Assembly: GCF_028657945.1 (NCBI RefSeq)
Contig: NZ_CP059693.1
Span: forward strand, 4,030,001 to 4,094,000
Length of the DNA stretch: 64,000 nucleotides
Direction: 5' to 3'
From: Thalassomonas haliotis
GTDB taxonomy: Bacteria; Pseudomonadota; Gammaproteobacteria; Enterobacterales; Alteromonadaceae
Each line of letters opens with the position of its first letter. Within the stretch, counting starts at the first letter, position 1. Shown here one piece after another: positions 40,336-48,946 of this stretch. Made by a program: the position numbers and the translations under genes. Under the pieces are notes generated by a model. The model had not been told where the DNA came from. It ran no database searches and was given only the letters and a program-made list of their open reading frames with translations.

Positions 40336-42750
40336 CTATTTGCTAATGGCTTGTTCAATATCTTCACTTAACTGGCTATCGATTCTCAGGCTGCGCAGCA
40401 ATTGCAGCAAATTCTCCTGATGCAGATAATTAAAATGAATCGGCCGGGCGATATCAGGATTACGGCCCTGCATCGACATTTTGATCTCGGTTGCCCCGTC
40501 GGGGGACATAGTCACTTCACTGCCCAAGTGCTGGTAATGCAACTTTTTCAATGCATCCAGGGCAAATTTAAGCCCAGGTTGGCTTTGCTTTAATTGCTCT
40601 ACTGCCGGGTTGCCGTCTACCTTAATTATCCCTTCCCCCTGATTAACAAGTATCCCCCGCTTTATACTCAAGCCGTTACTGTCATAGCTAAAAGGCAGCT
40701 CACCATCAAGAAACCCGGTCACATCAATACCCGGCTGCTGCTGCAGTGCCACCAATTCGGCCAGGGAGATGTGCGTTAAGGTTAAAGTGCCGGAAAATGC
40801 CTGGTCGGAGAAAATATCAACCGGCGCCAGGCTGACAGCTCCGCCGAGCAATCCGGCACTGAACTGGCCGAGTTGATAAGACCAGTTATCCTGTTGCCAG
40901 AAGAACTTGCCTTTGGAGATCACCTCTGTGATATCAATACCGGCATCGACTTCTCCGCCACTAAAGCTAAGCTGCTCGCAGCTCAATTGAGGCTCTTGCC
41001 AGAAACAGGACCAGCGGCCCTTAATATCATCAAAGACAATATCATCATAACTGCCAAAGCCGTTCAATAACTGCCCCGACACCCGGGCGCTCAGTGCCTG
41101 CGCCGCCAGGTCAAACTCATAATGAATTTCATTGTCCATTTGCCCGTCCAGCGAGAGCAGCTCGGGGAGTTCTGCCCTGGCAAGCAGTTCAGATAAAGGC
41201 GTATTGTCAAACATGAGCTTGCCCTTTACAACATTCTTATCAAACAGATGTTCACTGGTTAAACTGAGGGCATCATCCAGTTGCCATGTGCTGTCAATAC
41301 CCAAAGCAGCAGCTATTTGCTGTACGTTATGCTCGCCCCGGATCTGCTCAAAGCTCTGCTGCTCAATTTGTACTCGTTCAAAAACCGAGGTAAGAAGCAA
41401 GGTTTCACTGAGCCTTACCTGGTCATCCCTAAACTGAATTAGCGTCGGCTTAGCCAACTCAAAAACGCCCTGTTGCATCCTTTGCTCTTGATGCTTAACC
41501 TCTTTCAACAATAATTCTCCGGCCTTTACTGCCAGCGTTGTTTCTAATGGTGAATAAAGCATTTCCCCCTGCAAACTAAGTAGCGCTTTCCCCAGTTGCT
41601 CAATTGGCTGTTGCTGTTGGTAATCAAGCTGCCAGTGAGCCGTCTGCGCTTGCCCGGTAATTGTAAACTTCGGCAGCTTAATGGATATTTCGCCATTTTT
41701 GAGCTGACTGTCCAGCTGTAGCTTGCCGGATAAAAGCGTTTTATTTATATCCAGATTAACAGTGCTGCCCGCTGCTACAATCACCTGGTATGGGATATTT
41801 TCCAACAGGTAACGGTTAATGTCTTGCTTGAGCTTTTTTTGCTTAAGTTTGCCCTTAAGGCTTTTAACCGTCTCTGCGGCAGGTTTGATTATTAATTCGC
41901 TTCCCTGCCCTGTGGCCGCCTTTAACACGTTATCGCGATAATTCAGGGTAAAATCCCCGTCAACTAAAAAACTTGCAGCTTCCCCGGTTATCCCTGAAAG
42001 ATCCAACCGGCTATTGCTCACTTGATTGCTTGCCGCTAAAGACCAGCTGGCAGCTGCCGGTATCAAGGTAAAATCACTGTTAAGCTTACCGGTTATCATC
42101 AAGGGTTGCTCAAAATAGCGCGCAGTCAGAGAGTTAAGCTTGCCAAGGTCAGCGGTTAACTCCCCGGCAATCGCTTTGGCGTCAAAACCGGCTTGTAAGC
42201 TCACCAAGTCTTGCCGGTTTGCCGTTAAGTTAATGCTGACTCTTGTGTTAGCCATCAAATCTAAATGGCTATCCACCAAAAGCAACTTATCCCGGACTTT
42301 TTTCCGAGGGGAAAATAACTCTGCGCTAAGTTCTTTTATCTTAATATCAGGTAAGGCAGATAATGCTGACAGTAATTCCCGATACAAAGCGGCGCTGTCG
42401 CCATGGCCCGACTTTTCTTTCACCGCTAATAATTGAGACAGGCTATCTAGATCCAGCAGCAATTGCCCTTTATCTAAAATAAGCCGGCTAAGCCAGTAAG
42501 GTTTTTCGGGTGCCAGGTGCAACTGAAACCCCGACAAATTAAGCCGGCTGTTTTCCTGCGTTAAAATTAAATCACTGAACTTAATAACATCCGGATTAAA
42601 TTCTTCAATTTCCAGGGCATTGACTACCAGTTTTAATTCCCTGTGATAATGCTTCAGGTAAAAATTGGCACTGAGGCGCACCACTTGATCAAAATTCATC
42701 ACCAACAGCACAGCCGCCCCGACAGGGATAAGCAGAAGAAAAAGGTACAA
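40336..42750 (-). CDS. ydbH: YdbH, AsmA-like envelope phospholipid transport protein
   Basis: An 804-aa (or slightly longer) protein with an N-terminal membrane helix (YLFLLLIPVGAAVLLV) and a very long repetitive beta-strand region typical of the AsmA/TamB/YhdP/YdbH family, which forms a lipid groove across the periplasm. Family text near the C-terminus includes LPFSYDSNGLSIKRGILVNQGEGIIKVDG and HYQHLGSEVTMSPDGATEIKMSMQGRNPDIARPIHFNY. Starts are odd: the TTG at 42750 has no ribosome site, but AGGAG (42793-42797) sits six bases before an in-frame ATC (42784-42786). It is the first gene of ydbH-ynbE-ydbL. Confidence 0.88.
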   Translation of the reverse strand: MYLFLLLIPVGAAVLLVMNFDQVVRLSANFYLKHYHRELKLVVNALEIEEFNPDVIKFSDLILTQENSRLNLSGFQLHLAPEKPYWLSRLILDKGQLLLDLDSLSQLLAVKEKSGHGDSAALYRELLSALSALPDIKIKELSAELFSPRKKVRDKLLLVDSHLDLMANTRVSINLTANRQDLVSLQAGFDAKAIAGELTADLGKLNSLTARYFEQPLMITGKLNSDFTLIPAAASWSLAASNQVSNSRLDLSGITGEAASFLVDGDFTLNYRDNVLKAATGQGSELIIKPAAETVKSLKGKLKQKKLKQDINRYLLENIPYQVIVAAGSTVNLDINKTLLSGKLQLDSQLKNGEISIKLPKFTITGQAQTAHWQLDYQQQQPIEQLGKALLSLQGEMLYSPLETTLAVKAGELLLKEVKHQEQRMQQGVFELAKPTLIQFRDDQVRLSETLLLTSVFERVQIEQQSFEQIRGEHNVQQIAAALGIDSTWQLDDALSLTSEHLFDKNVVKGKLMFDNTPLSELLARAELPELLSLDGQMDNEIHYEFDLAAQALSARVSGQLLNGFGSYDDIVFDDIKGRWSCFWQEPQLSCEQLSFSGGEVDAGIDITEVISKGKFFWQQDNWSYQLGQFSAGLLGGAVSLAPVDIFSDQAFSGTLTLTHISLAELVALQQQPGIDVTGFLDGELPFSYDSNGLSIKRGILVNQGEGIIKVDGNPAVEQLKQSQPGLKFALDALKKLHYQHLGSEVTMSPDGATEIKMSMQGRNPDIARPIHFNYLHQENLLQLLRSLRIDSQLSEDIEQAISK

Positions 42751-43082
42751 CCACCATTTATTGACTGTTTTAGTAGCGGCGCTGATAACCTGCTCCTTTC
42801 TCGGGTTAAGCCATTAAAAAATTGAAAGATATTACTATAACAAAATAGTCGCCGGGGATAAAAACTTCCCACGGAAATCACCCATAAAATATTATTTGCT
42901 TGCCATCAGCATATCTTGCTCAAACTGAACCTGAGCTTAACCGGCAAGGCTTCACTGCCGTTTTGACAAAATTCACCGATATTAGCCCCTGTAATCTGCT
43001 GTAATGTCATAAATGCGTTAACTGCTTGAGATTAATAAGTAAAAGCCTATACTGCCCCTTCACCCGTTAACAAGGACCCCTG

Positions 43083-44171
43083 ATGTCACTGAAAAAAGCT
43101 CTGTTATCTTTTTCCTTTTCGGCAATGGCGCTATCTTTGCCAAGTTTCGCAAACTTTGCCGATACTCAATCGGTATCCACTCCGGCTCCTACAGCTAAAG
43201 TTAAACAAATCGCCACTATCACAGATGCCGTGGCACAACACCGGGGAGCGCCCAGATATCCGGCAGATGAAGCAAGAAGCGGACGTGAAGGCTGGGCAGT
43301 ATTAAGTTATGTCATTGAAACCGACGGCTCTGTCAGCAATATCCTGGTGGAAGAATCGTCGGGGCGAAGAAGTTTTGATAGGGCGGCGGTGAAAGCGGCA
43401 AAAAAATGGCGCTATCAGCCCGCCATAGAAAACGGCAAGCCGGTGCAGCAATGCCACAATCGCGTCAAGATAGACTTTAGTATAAAAGGGGCGAACAGCT
43501 CGGTCAGCCGAAAGTTTTTGAGGCGATATAAAGACATCCTGGCACTGATAGAAAAAGATGATCTTGTCCTGGCCAAAGAGAAAATTGACCAACTTAAAAC
43601 CTTTAAGCAATGGCGACTGAGCGAGGAAATGTACTTTTCCTTAGCCCGGGCAAGCTACGCCAGAAAAACCGGGGACAAAGCGCTGGAGCTAGCCAGCCTG
43701 AAACGGGCACTAGCGGCTGATAGCAATAGACTCAACCCTGAATTTCAGCTGTCGACATTACAGCATATCTATAACCTGAACCTTTCCCAGAACCGCTTAC
43801 ATGATGCACTGGCAACCTATGACAAAATAACAAGCACCGCCAAAGATGAATCCCAAATAAAGCCCTTCAAGGACAGCAAAAATGCGGTTGAAGACTTTAT
43901 TCACGGCGGGCAGGACATAATCCTTAACGGCGCCTTAAAGGAAAATAACGCCTGGAACCATACCTTAGTCAGAAAAGCATTTTCCCTGACAAATATTAAA
44001 GGCAGCTTGCACAAACTCGACGTGCGCTGCGCCAATAAACGTCATGTCTTTACCGTGGAAAATAATACCAGCTGGGAAATTCCAGAAAGCTGGCAACGCT
44101 GCAGTGTTTATGTTTACGGGGAGAAAAAGACTGAGTTTCAGTTAATTGAGCACCCGGTCGCCAAAACGTAG
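43083..44171 (+). CDS. periplasmic TonB-C-terminal protein with TPR-like region
   Basis: A 362-aa secreted protein. A signal peptide (MSLKKALLSFSFSAMALSLPSFA) precedes a TonB C-terminal domain (about 55-135: APRYPADEARSGREGWAVLSYVIETDGSVSNILVEESSGRRSFDRAAVKAAKKWRYQPA), then a helical TPR-like half (about 150-260), and a C-terminal part with two Cys. The usual TonB membrane anchor and Pro-rich arm are missing, so it is not an energy transducer by itself. Stand-alone proteins like this are common in Alteromonadales; the role is unknown. Confidence 0.75.
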   Translation: MSLKKALLSFSFSAMALSLPSFANFADTQSVSTPAPTAKVKQIATITDAVAQHRGAPRYPADEARSGREGWAVLSYVIETDGSVSNILVEESSGRRSFDRAAVKAAKKWRYQPAIENGKPVQQCHNRVKIDFSIKGANSSVSRKFLRRYKDILALIEKDDLVLAKEKIDQLKTFKQWRLSEEMYFSLARASYARKTGDKALELASLKRALAADSNRLNPEFQLSTLQHIYNLNLSQNRLHDALATYDKITSTAKDESQIKPFKDSKNAVEDFIHGGQDIILNGALKENNAWNHTLVRKAFSLTNIKGSLHKLDVRCANKRHVFTVENNTSWEIPESWQRCSVYVYGEKKTEFQLIEHPVAKT

Positions 44172-44253
44172 CCGCTGTCACAGAAAAGCAGTAAAACCGT
44201 TACCGCCCCGGGTGAATAAGCACTTGGCTAACGCCCGGGGCAAGAAGTAACGG

Positions 44254-44745
44254 CTATTGATTACTGCTGGGAAAATCAATAAAAAATTGTTGCTTATCTT
44301 TGCCCTCACTTTCACCGGCCCTTGCTTGCTCGGTAAACTCCGCGGTTAACCATAAGCGCCAGATCATAGAAGACTGGGCGCAGCTGCCTAACATGACTTC
44401 CGCCAGGTATTTATGCTCCCTTTGCCCGGTCAGAAACAGGGGGATCTTACCCATAAACATATCCCGGCCCTCAAGATAACCGCTGATATTGTTAACCGAC
44501 TTATTGCCCAGATATTCGACTGAAATCTCAAAAGGTGTCTCAGTAAGCACCTTGCTGACATTAAACAGCACACGAAAATCACCATATTGGGTATGGACAA
44601 CACACTCACTTTGTTGCGCCAGGCACTGAGGCTCAGCCCCGGGAAGACTTTTTTTATCCGCAGGCTGACAGCCGACAAGCAAAGCAAATATCAGGCTAAA
44701 CATCACGGTAAGGACGGGGGAAAAAGCTGGAGATAATTTGTACAT
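44254..44745 (-). CDS. lipoprotein of unknown function
   Basis: A 163-aa lipoprotein with signal MYKLSPAFSPVLTVMFSLIFALLVGC (lipobox LVGC). The mature domain has four Cys (PQCLAQ, SECVVH, GSCAQ) and strands such as GDFRVLFNVSKVLTETPFEISVEYL, a FixH/copper-chaperone-like beta pattern. It is divergent from ccoN and may help metal or cytochrome assembly, but this is inference from place and composition. Confidence 0.55.
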   Translation of the reverse strand: MYKLSPAFSPVLTVMFSLIFALLVGCQPADKKSLPGAEPQCLAQQSECVVHTQYGDFRVLFNVSKVLTETPFEISVEYLGNKSVNNISGYLEGRDMFMGKIPLFLTGQREHKYLAEVMLGSCAQSSMIWRLWLTAEFTEQARAGESEGKDKQQFFIDFPSSNQ

Positions 44746-45021
44746 AATAAAACCGATAACCTACTTAAAAAACTGCTTAAATACCGACTTAATTCATCTT
44801 TTCAGACATCAAATTTAATTTTTTTGATTTAGAACATATTTTACTACATCTGCTGATGACATTTTACCCGTAAGTGATTATGATGCGCCCGGGATTAAAA
44901 GTCGTATCTGTATTCTTTATCGTTTTAGACTATAAATAATACAGATATTTGGCCGTGAGCTAAATGACTTCATAAAAATAACCCGAATTTTGTTATTCAT
45001 TATCACTGCGGAAACCATAAC

Positions 45022-46446
45022 ATGAGTCAAAGTAATACGTCAGCAGTTGACTACAACATGAAAGTTGTGCGTCAATTTACTGTAATGACGGTAATCTGGG
45101 GATTCGTCGGAACACTTGTTGGTGTTCTCATTGCTGCACAGTTAATCTGGCCGGCATTGAACTTTGATACCCCCTGGCTTACCTATTCTCGTCTTCGTCC
45201 ACTACATACCAATGCGGTAATTTTCGCCTTTGGTACCAGTGCCTTGTTTGCTACCTCTTACTACGTGGTACAGCGTACCTGTAAAACCGCGCTGTTTGGC
45301 GGGAACCTGGCATCTTTTACCTTCTGGGGCTGGCAGGCCGTTATTGTTGCCGCCGCTATCACCTTACCTATGGGTTATACCTCAAGTAAGGAATACGCAG
45401 AATTAGAATGGCCAATTGATATCCTGATCGCCGTGGTCTGGGTTTCTTATGCCATCGTTTTCTTTGGTACCCTAATCCAGCGTAAAACCTCCCATATCTA
45501 CGTAGCCAACTGGTTCTTCGGTGGTTTTATTATCACAGTTGCGGTATTGCACATAGGTAACTCTATGGTGATCCCTGTTTCTATGATGAAGTCCTATTCA
45601 CTTTACTCAGGCGCCATTGATGCCATGATGCAGTGGTGGTACGGCCATAACGCGGTAGGTTTCCTGTTAACCGCCGGCTTCCTGGGCATGATGTACTACT
45701 TTGTTCCTAAGCAGGCTGAACGTCCGGTTTATTCTTACCGTTTATCCATCGTTCACTTCTGGGCTCTGGTTTCCCTTTATATCTGGGCCGGCCCTCACCA
45801 TTTGCACTACACAGCTCTGCCTGACTGGGCTCAGTCTGTGGGTATGGTAATGTCTGTGGTATTATTCCTGCCTTCATGGGGTGGTATGATCAACGGTATT
45901 ATGACCTTATCCGGCGCCTGGCATAAACTTCGCCACGATCCGATTTTACGTTTCCTGATCGTTTCCCTGTCTTTCTACGGTATGTCTACCTTCGAAGGCC
46001 CGATGATGGCGATCAAATCGGTCAATGCTTTATCTCACTACACCGACTGGACCGTAGGTCACGTACACTCAGGTGCCCTTGGTTGGGTTGCCATGGTATC
46101 TATCGGTGCCATGTACCACCTGATCCCTATCCTGTTTAACCAGGGCCGTATGTACAGCATCCGTTTAATCAATATCCACTTCTGGATGCACACCGCAGGT
46201 ATCGTGCTTTATATCGTTGCCATGTGGATCTCGGGTGTTATGCAAGGTTTGATGTGGCGTGCGGTAAATACCGACGGTACCTTAACCTACAGCTTCGTAG
46301 AAAGCTTAACGGCTTCTTACCCTTTCTATTTCATGCGTTTCTTAGGTGGTACACTGGTTGTAGCCGGCTTTGTTATCATGATTTATAACATGTTTAAAAC
46401 CATCGGCGCCAAAGACGGAAGTCTAGAGCGTATCGAAGCAGCCTAG
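45022..46446 (+). CDS. ccoN: cbb3 cytochrome c oxidase subunit I
   Basis: A 474-aa integral membrane heme-copper oxidase subunit with twelve helices. Typical stretches are [29 protein letters not shown] (heme b ligand His), [27 protein letters not shown] (Cu-B His region) and [27 protein letters not shown] (the last heme ligands). It reduces oxygen to water and pumps protons under low oxygen. It heads ccoNOQP and has a 276-bp upstream gap; I saw only a poor half Fnr box (TTGAT at 44824). Confidence 0.96.
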   Translation: MSQSNTSAVDYNMKVVRQFTVMTVIWGFVGTLVGVLIAAQLIWPALNFDTPWLTYSRLRPLHTNAVIFAFGTSALFATSYYVVQRTCKTALFGGNLASFTFWGWQAVIVAAAITLPMGYTSSKEYAELEWPIDILIAVVWVSYAIVFFGTLIQRKTSHIYVANWFFGGFIITVAVLHIGNSMVIPVSMMKSYSLYSGAIDAMMQWWYGHNAVGFLLTAGFLGMMYYFVPKQAERPVYSYRLSIVHFWALVSLYIWAGPHHLHYTALPDWAQSVGMVMSVVLFLPSWGGMINGIMTLSGAWHKLRHDPILRFLIVSLSFYGMSTFEGPMMAIKSVNALSHYTDWTVGHVHSGALGWVAMVSIGAMYHLIPILFNQGRMYSIRLINIHFWMHTAGIVLYIVAMWISGVMQGLMWRAVNTDGTLTYSFVESLTASYPFYFMRFLGGTLVVAGFVIMIYNMFKTIGAKDGSLERIEAA

Positions 46447-46456
46447 GAGAGTGAAC

Positions 46457-47101
46457 ATGAAAAATAAACATGAAGCGGTTGAAAAACACGTTGGCTGGTT
46501 CTTTATCGCAACCATTATGGCGATCAGTATCGGGGGTTTGGTAGAAATTACCCCGTTGTTTTTCCAAAAGGAAACAACGACACCGGTAGATAACCTTAAG
46601 CCTTACACTGCGTTGCAGCTTGAAGGCCGCGATATATATATCCGTGAAGGTTGTCATACCTGTCACAGCCAGATGATCCGTCCATTTCGAGCGGAAACCG
46701 AACGTTACGGCCACTACTCGGTAGCCGGTGAGCACGTATGGGAGCACCCCTTCCTGTGGGGCTCAAAACGTACCGGTCCTGACTTAGCCCGGGTTGGCGG
46801 TCGTTACTCCGACGACTGGCACAGAGTTCACCTGATCGACCCGCGCGCGGTAGTGCCTGAGTCGAATATGCCTTCATTCAAATGGCTGGAAGAAAATACC
46901 TTAGACGGCGAGTTAACAGGCAAAAAAATGGCAACATTTAATATGTTAACGAAAAACCGTGGCCACAAGAATGAGCAAGGCGAATTTATTCCTTTGTACT
47001 CGGCAGAAGAAATTGCCGGTGCCAAGAAAGCCGTAGCCGGTAAGAAAGAAATGGACGCCTTGATTGCTTATTTACAATCCCTTGGTCATGCACTGAAGTA
47101 A
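46457..47101 (+). CDS. ccoO: cbb3 oxidase mono-heme subunit
   Basis: A 214-aa membrane-anchored cytochrome c. There is one N-terminal helix ([21 protein letters not shown]) and a single heme motif [10 protein letters not shown] with a distal Met in [11 protein letters not shown]. The ATG at 46457 is eight bases after GGAG; an in-frame GTG at 46451 is also possible. Second gene of ccoNOQP, ten bases after ccoN. Confidence 0.95.
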   Translation: MKNKHEAVEKHVGWFFIATIMAISIGGLVEITPLFFQKETTTPVDNLKPYTALQLEGRDIYIREGCHTCHSQMIRPFRAETERYGHYSVAGEHVWEHPFLWGSKRTGPDLARVGGRYSDDWHRVHLIDPRAVVPESNMPSFKWLEENTLDGELTGKKMATFNMLTKNRGHKNEQGEFIPLYSAEEIAGAKKAVAGKKEMDALIAYLQSLGHALK

Positions 47102-47286
47102 TGACTATGGATTACGGCACGCTCAGAGGGTTCTTTGCCCTCCTTATATTGGCACTATTTATTATCATTGTGATCTGGTCATACAGCAAAAAACGTAAGT
47201 CGTCGTTTGATAGCGCCGCCAACTCGATTTTTGAAGAAGATCGCAAAGAAAAAAACAACGAACAGGAGACTAATAATAATGTCTAG
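47101..47286 (+). CDS. ccoQ: cbb3 oxidase subunit CcoQ
   Basis: A 61-aa protein with one membrane helix (LRGFFALLILALFIIIVIWSY) and a charged C-terminal tail (KKRKSSFDSAANSIFEEDRKEKNN), the normal CcoQ form. CcoQ stabilises the complex. Its start overlaps the ccoO stop by one base (TAATG). Confidence 0.92.
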   Translation: MTMDYGTLRGFFALLILALFIIIVIWSYSKKRKSSFDSAANSIFEEDRKEKNNEQETNNNV

Positions 47287-48247
47287 CTTCTGGAGTATCT
47301 GGATATCAGTTCTCACCCTGGGCACACTAGTGGGTTGCTACCTGCTACTGCGCATGTGTTTAAAAAACTTTGCCGGCGTTAAAGAAGGCGAGTCTATGGG
47401 TCATGAATTTGACGGCATAGAAGAGTTGAATAACCCTTTACCTAAATGGTGGAGCACCTTCTTCTTAATTACCATCATCTGGGGCTTTGGTTACCTGCTG
47501 CTTTACCCGGGTCTGGGCCAGTGGCAAGGTTTATTTGGCTGGAAGAGTTCGAACCAGGGCATTTTAAACCTGGAAGAGTCTAAAGCCAAAGTTATTGAGG
47601 CCAAAGAACAAGGCTTACTGGTAGAGTATGACCGCGAAATGGCGGCTGCCGATGAAAAATTCGGCCCTATCTTTAAAGCCTACGCCCAGCGCAGCATCGA
47701 TGATTTAGCCAAAGACGACGAAGCATTAAAAGTAGGCCAGCGCCTGTTTTTACAAAACTGCTCTCAATGTCACGGCTCTGATGCCCGCGGCACCACAGGC
47801 TTCCCTGACCTGACCGATAAAGACTGGTTATACGGCGGCAGCCCTGAGGTGATCAAAGCAAGCATTATGCACGGCCGTAAAGCCAATGGCATGATGGCCT
47901 GGGAAACCGCCGTTGGCGGTGAGCAAGGGGTTAAAGAAGTGGCGGCTTATGTATTAAGCTTAAGCGGACGTGAAGTAAACCCTGAGCACGCCAAAGCCGG
48001 CCAAGCCAAGTTTGCCATGTGTACCGCCTGTCACGGCGCTGAAGGTAAAGGCAGCCTGGCCATGGGCATCCCGCTGGGGGCACCTAACCTGACCGACAAT
48101 GTCTGGTTATACGGCGGCTCGCAAAAAGCGGTAGAAGCGTCTATCCGCAACGGCCGCGCCGGTGTCATGCCACCTTGGGCTGATATTTTGGGCGAAGAAA
48201 AAGTCCATGTGATCAGTGCCTATGTCTACAGCTTATCTCAAGACTAA
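47279..48247 (+). CDS. ccoP: cbb3 oxidase di-heme subunit
   Basis: A 322-aa cytochrome c with an N-terminal double helix part (SFWSIWISVLTLGTLVGCYLLL and WSTFFLITIIWGFGYLLLYPGLG) and two heme motifs, NCSQCHGSD and MCTACHGAE, each with a distal Met. The ATG at 47279 follows AGGAG and overlaps the ccoQ end by eight bases; a frame from 47207 has no support. It brings electrons to the CcoN centre. Confidence 0.95.
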   Translation: MSSFWSIWISVLTLGTLVGCYLLLRMCLKNFAGVKEGESMGHEFDGIEELNNPLPKWWSTFFLITIIWGFGYLLLYPGLGQWQGLFGWKSSNQGILNLEESKAKVIEAKEQGLLVEYDREMAAADEKFGPIFKAYAQRSIDDLAKDDEALKVGQRLFLQNCSQCHGSDARGTTGFPDLTDKDWLYGGSPEVIKASIMHGRKANGMMAWETAVGGEQGVKEVAAYVLSLSGREVNPEHAKAGQAKFAMCTACHGAEGKGSLAMGIPLGAPNLTDNVWLYGGSQKAVEASIRNGRAGVMPPWADILGEEKVHVISAYVYSLSQD

Positions 48248-48254
48248 GCTTATC

Positions 48255-48330
48255 TAACTGAACTGACGAATAAATCAGTTTAGTTAAGATAAAACAAAGC
48301 CTTAACAACTTTAGTCGTTAAGGCTTTTTT
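48255..48330 (+). terminator. two hairpins ending ccoNOQP
   Basis: First TAACTGAACTGA/TCAGTTTAGTTA (48255-48286), then AAGCCTTAAC/GTTAAGGCTT with a six-T tail (48297-48330). The second is a canonical Rho-independent terminator. Confidence 0.85.
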
Positions 48331-48451
48331 ATTGGCCTGCGCTAAGTTTTTTCCCAAAAAAGCGACAAAAAAACACAGGTTTTATTGGTTCAACGGCAAG
48401 AAAAACAGTACAATATCCCCCTCTTATTAAGCAGATAAACCTTTCGAAATA

Positions 48452-48946
48452 ATGAAGACTTCCTGGTATAAAGAACCCTGGGCCTGGCTGATATTTACCC
48501 TGCCCGCCATCGCCGTCGTTGCCGGTGTTGCCACCTATATCATTGCCAACCACGAACCCGACGCCCTGGTGATCGGCGACTATTATAAAAAAGGCAAAGC
48601 CATTAACCTGGAACTGGGCAAGATCAAGCAGGCACAAAAACTGGGAATACGCTTTAATCTGATGCTAACGGACGAAAGCCTGGTATTAAGCCCGACCGGC
48701 ATAGAAAAAGAATTCCCGCTGCTCAATGTTAATTTTCATCACGCCACCCTGGCAGAGAAAGACTTTTCCCTGGTGCTGACCGCCGACGGCAACGGCGATT
48801 TCCGCCATGCCCTGGACCAAAGGATCACGGGTAAATGGAAAATCACTATTACCCCGTTTGAAAATCACTGGAAGATACAGGATACCCTGCACTTACCCCG
48901 GGTTGAAGTCATAGAGATAGTACCAGACACTGCCGAAGCAAACTAA
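48452..48946 (+). CDS. ccoH: FixH/CcoH family assembly protein
   Basis: A 164-aa protein with one N-terminal helix (PWAWLIFTLPAIAVVAGVATYIIA) and a FixH-type periplasmic domain (GDYYKKGKAINLELGKIKQAQKLGIRFNL, a beta sandwich). It assists cbb3 maturation. It overlaps ccoI by one base (TAATG). The ccoG gene often found between ccoP and ccoH is absent here. Confidence 0.9.
   Translation: MKTSWYKEPWAWLIFTLPAIAVVAGVATYIIANHEPDALVIGDYYKKGKAINLELGKIKQAQKLGIRFNLMLTDESLVLSPTGIEKEFPLLNVNFHHATLAEKDFSLVLTADGNGDFRHALDQRITGKWKITITPFENHWKIQDTLHLPRVEVIEIVPDTAEAN

Noticed and set aside
44824-44837. Fnr box in front of ccoN
   Set aside because: Only the first half (TTGAT) matches; second half differs at two of five bases and no good -10 box follows.
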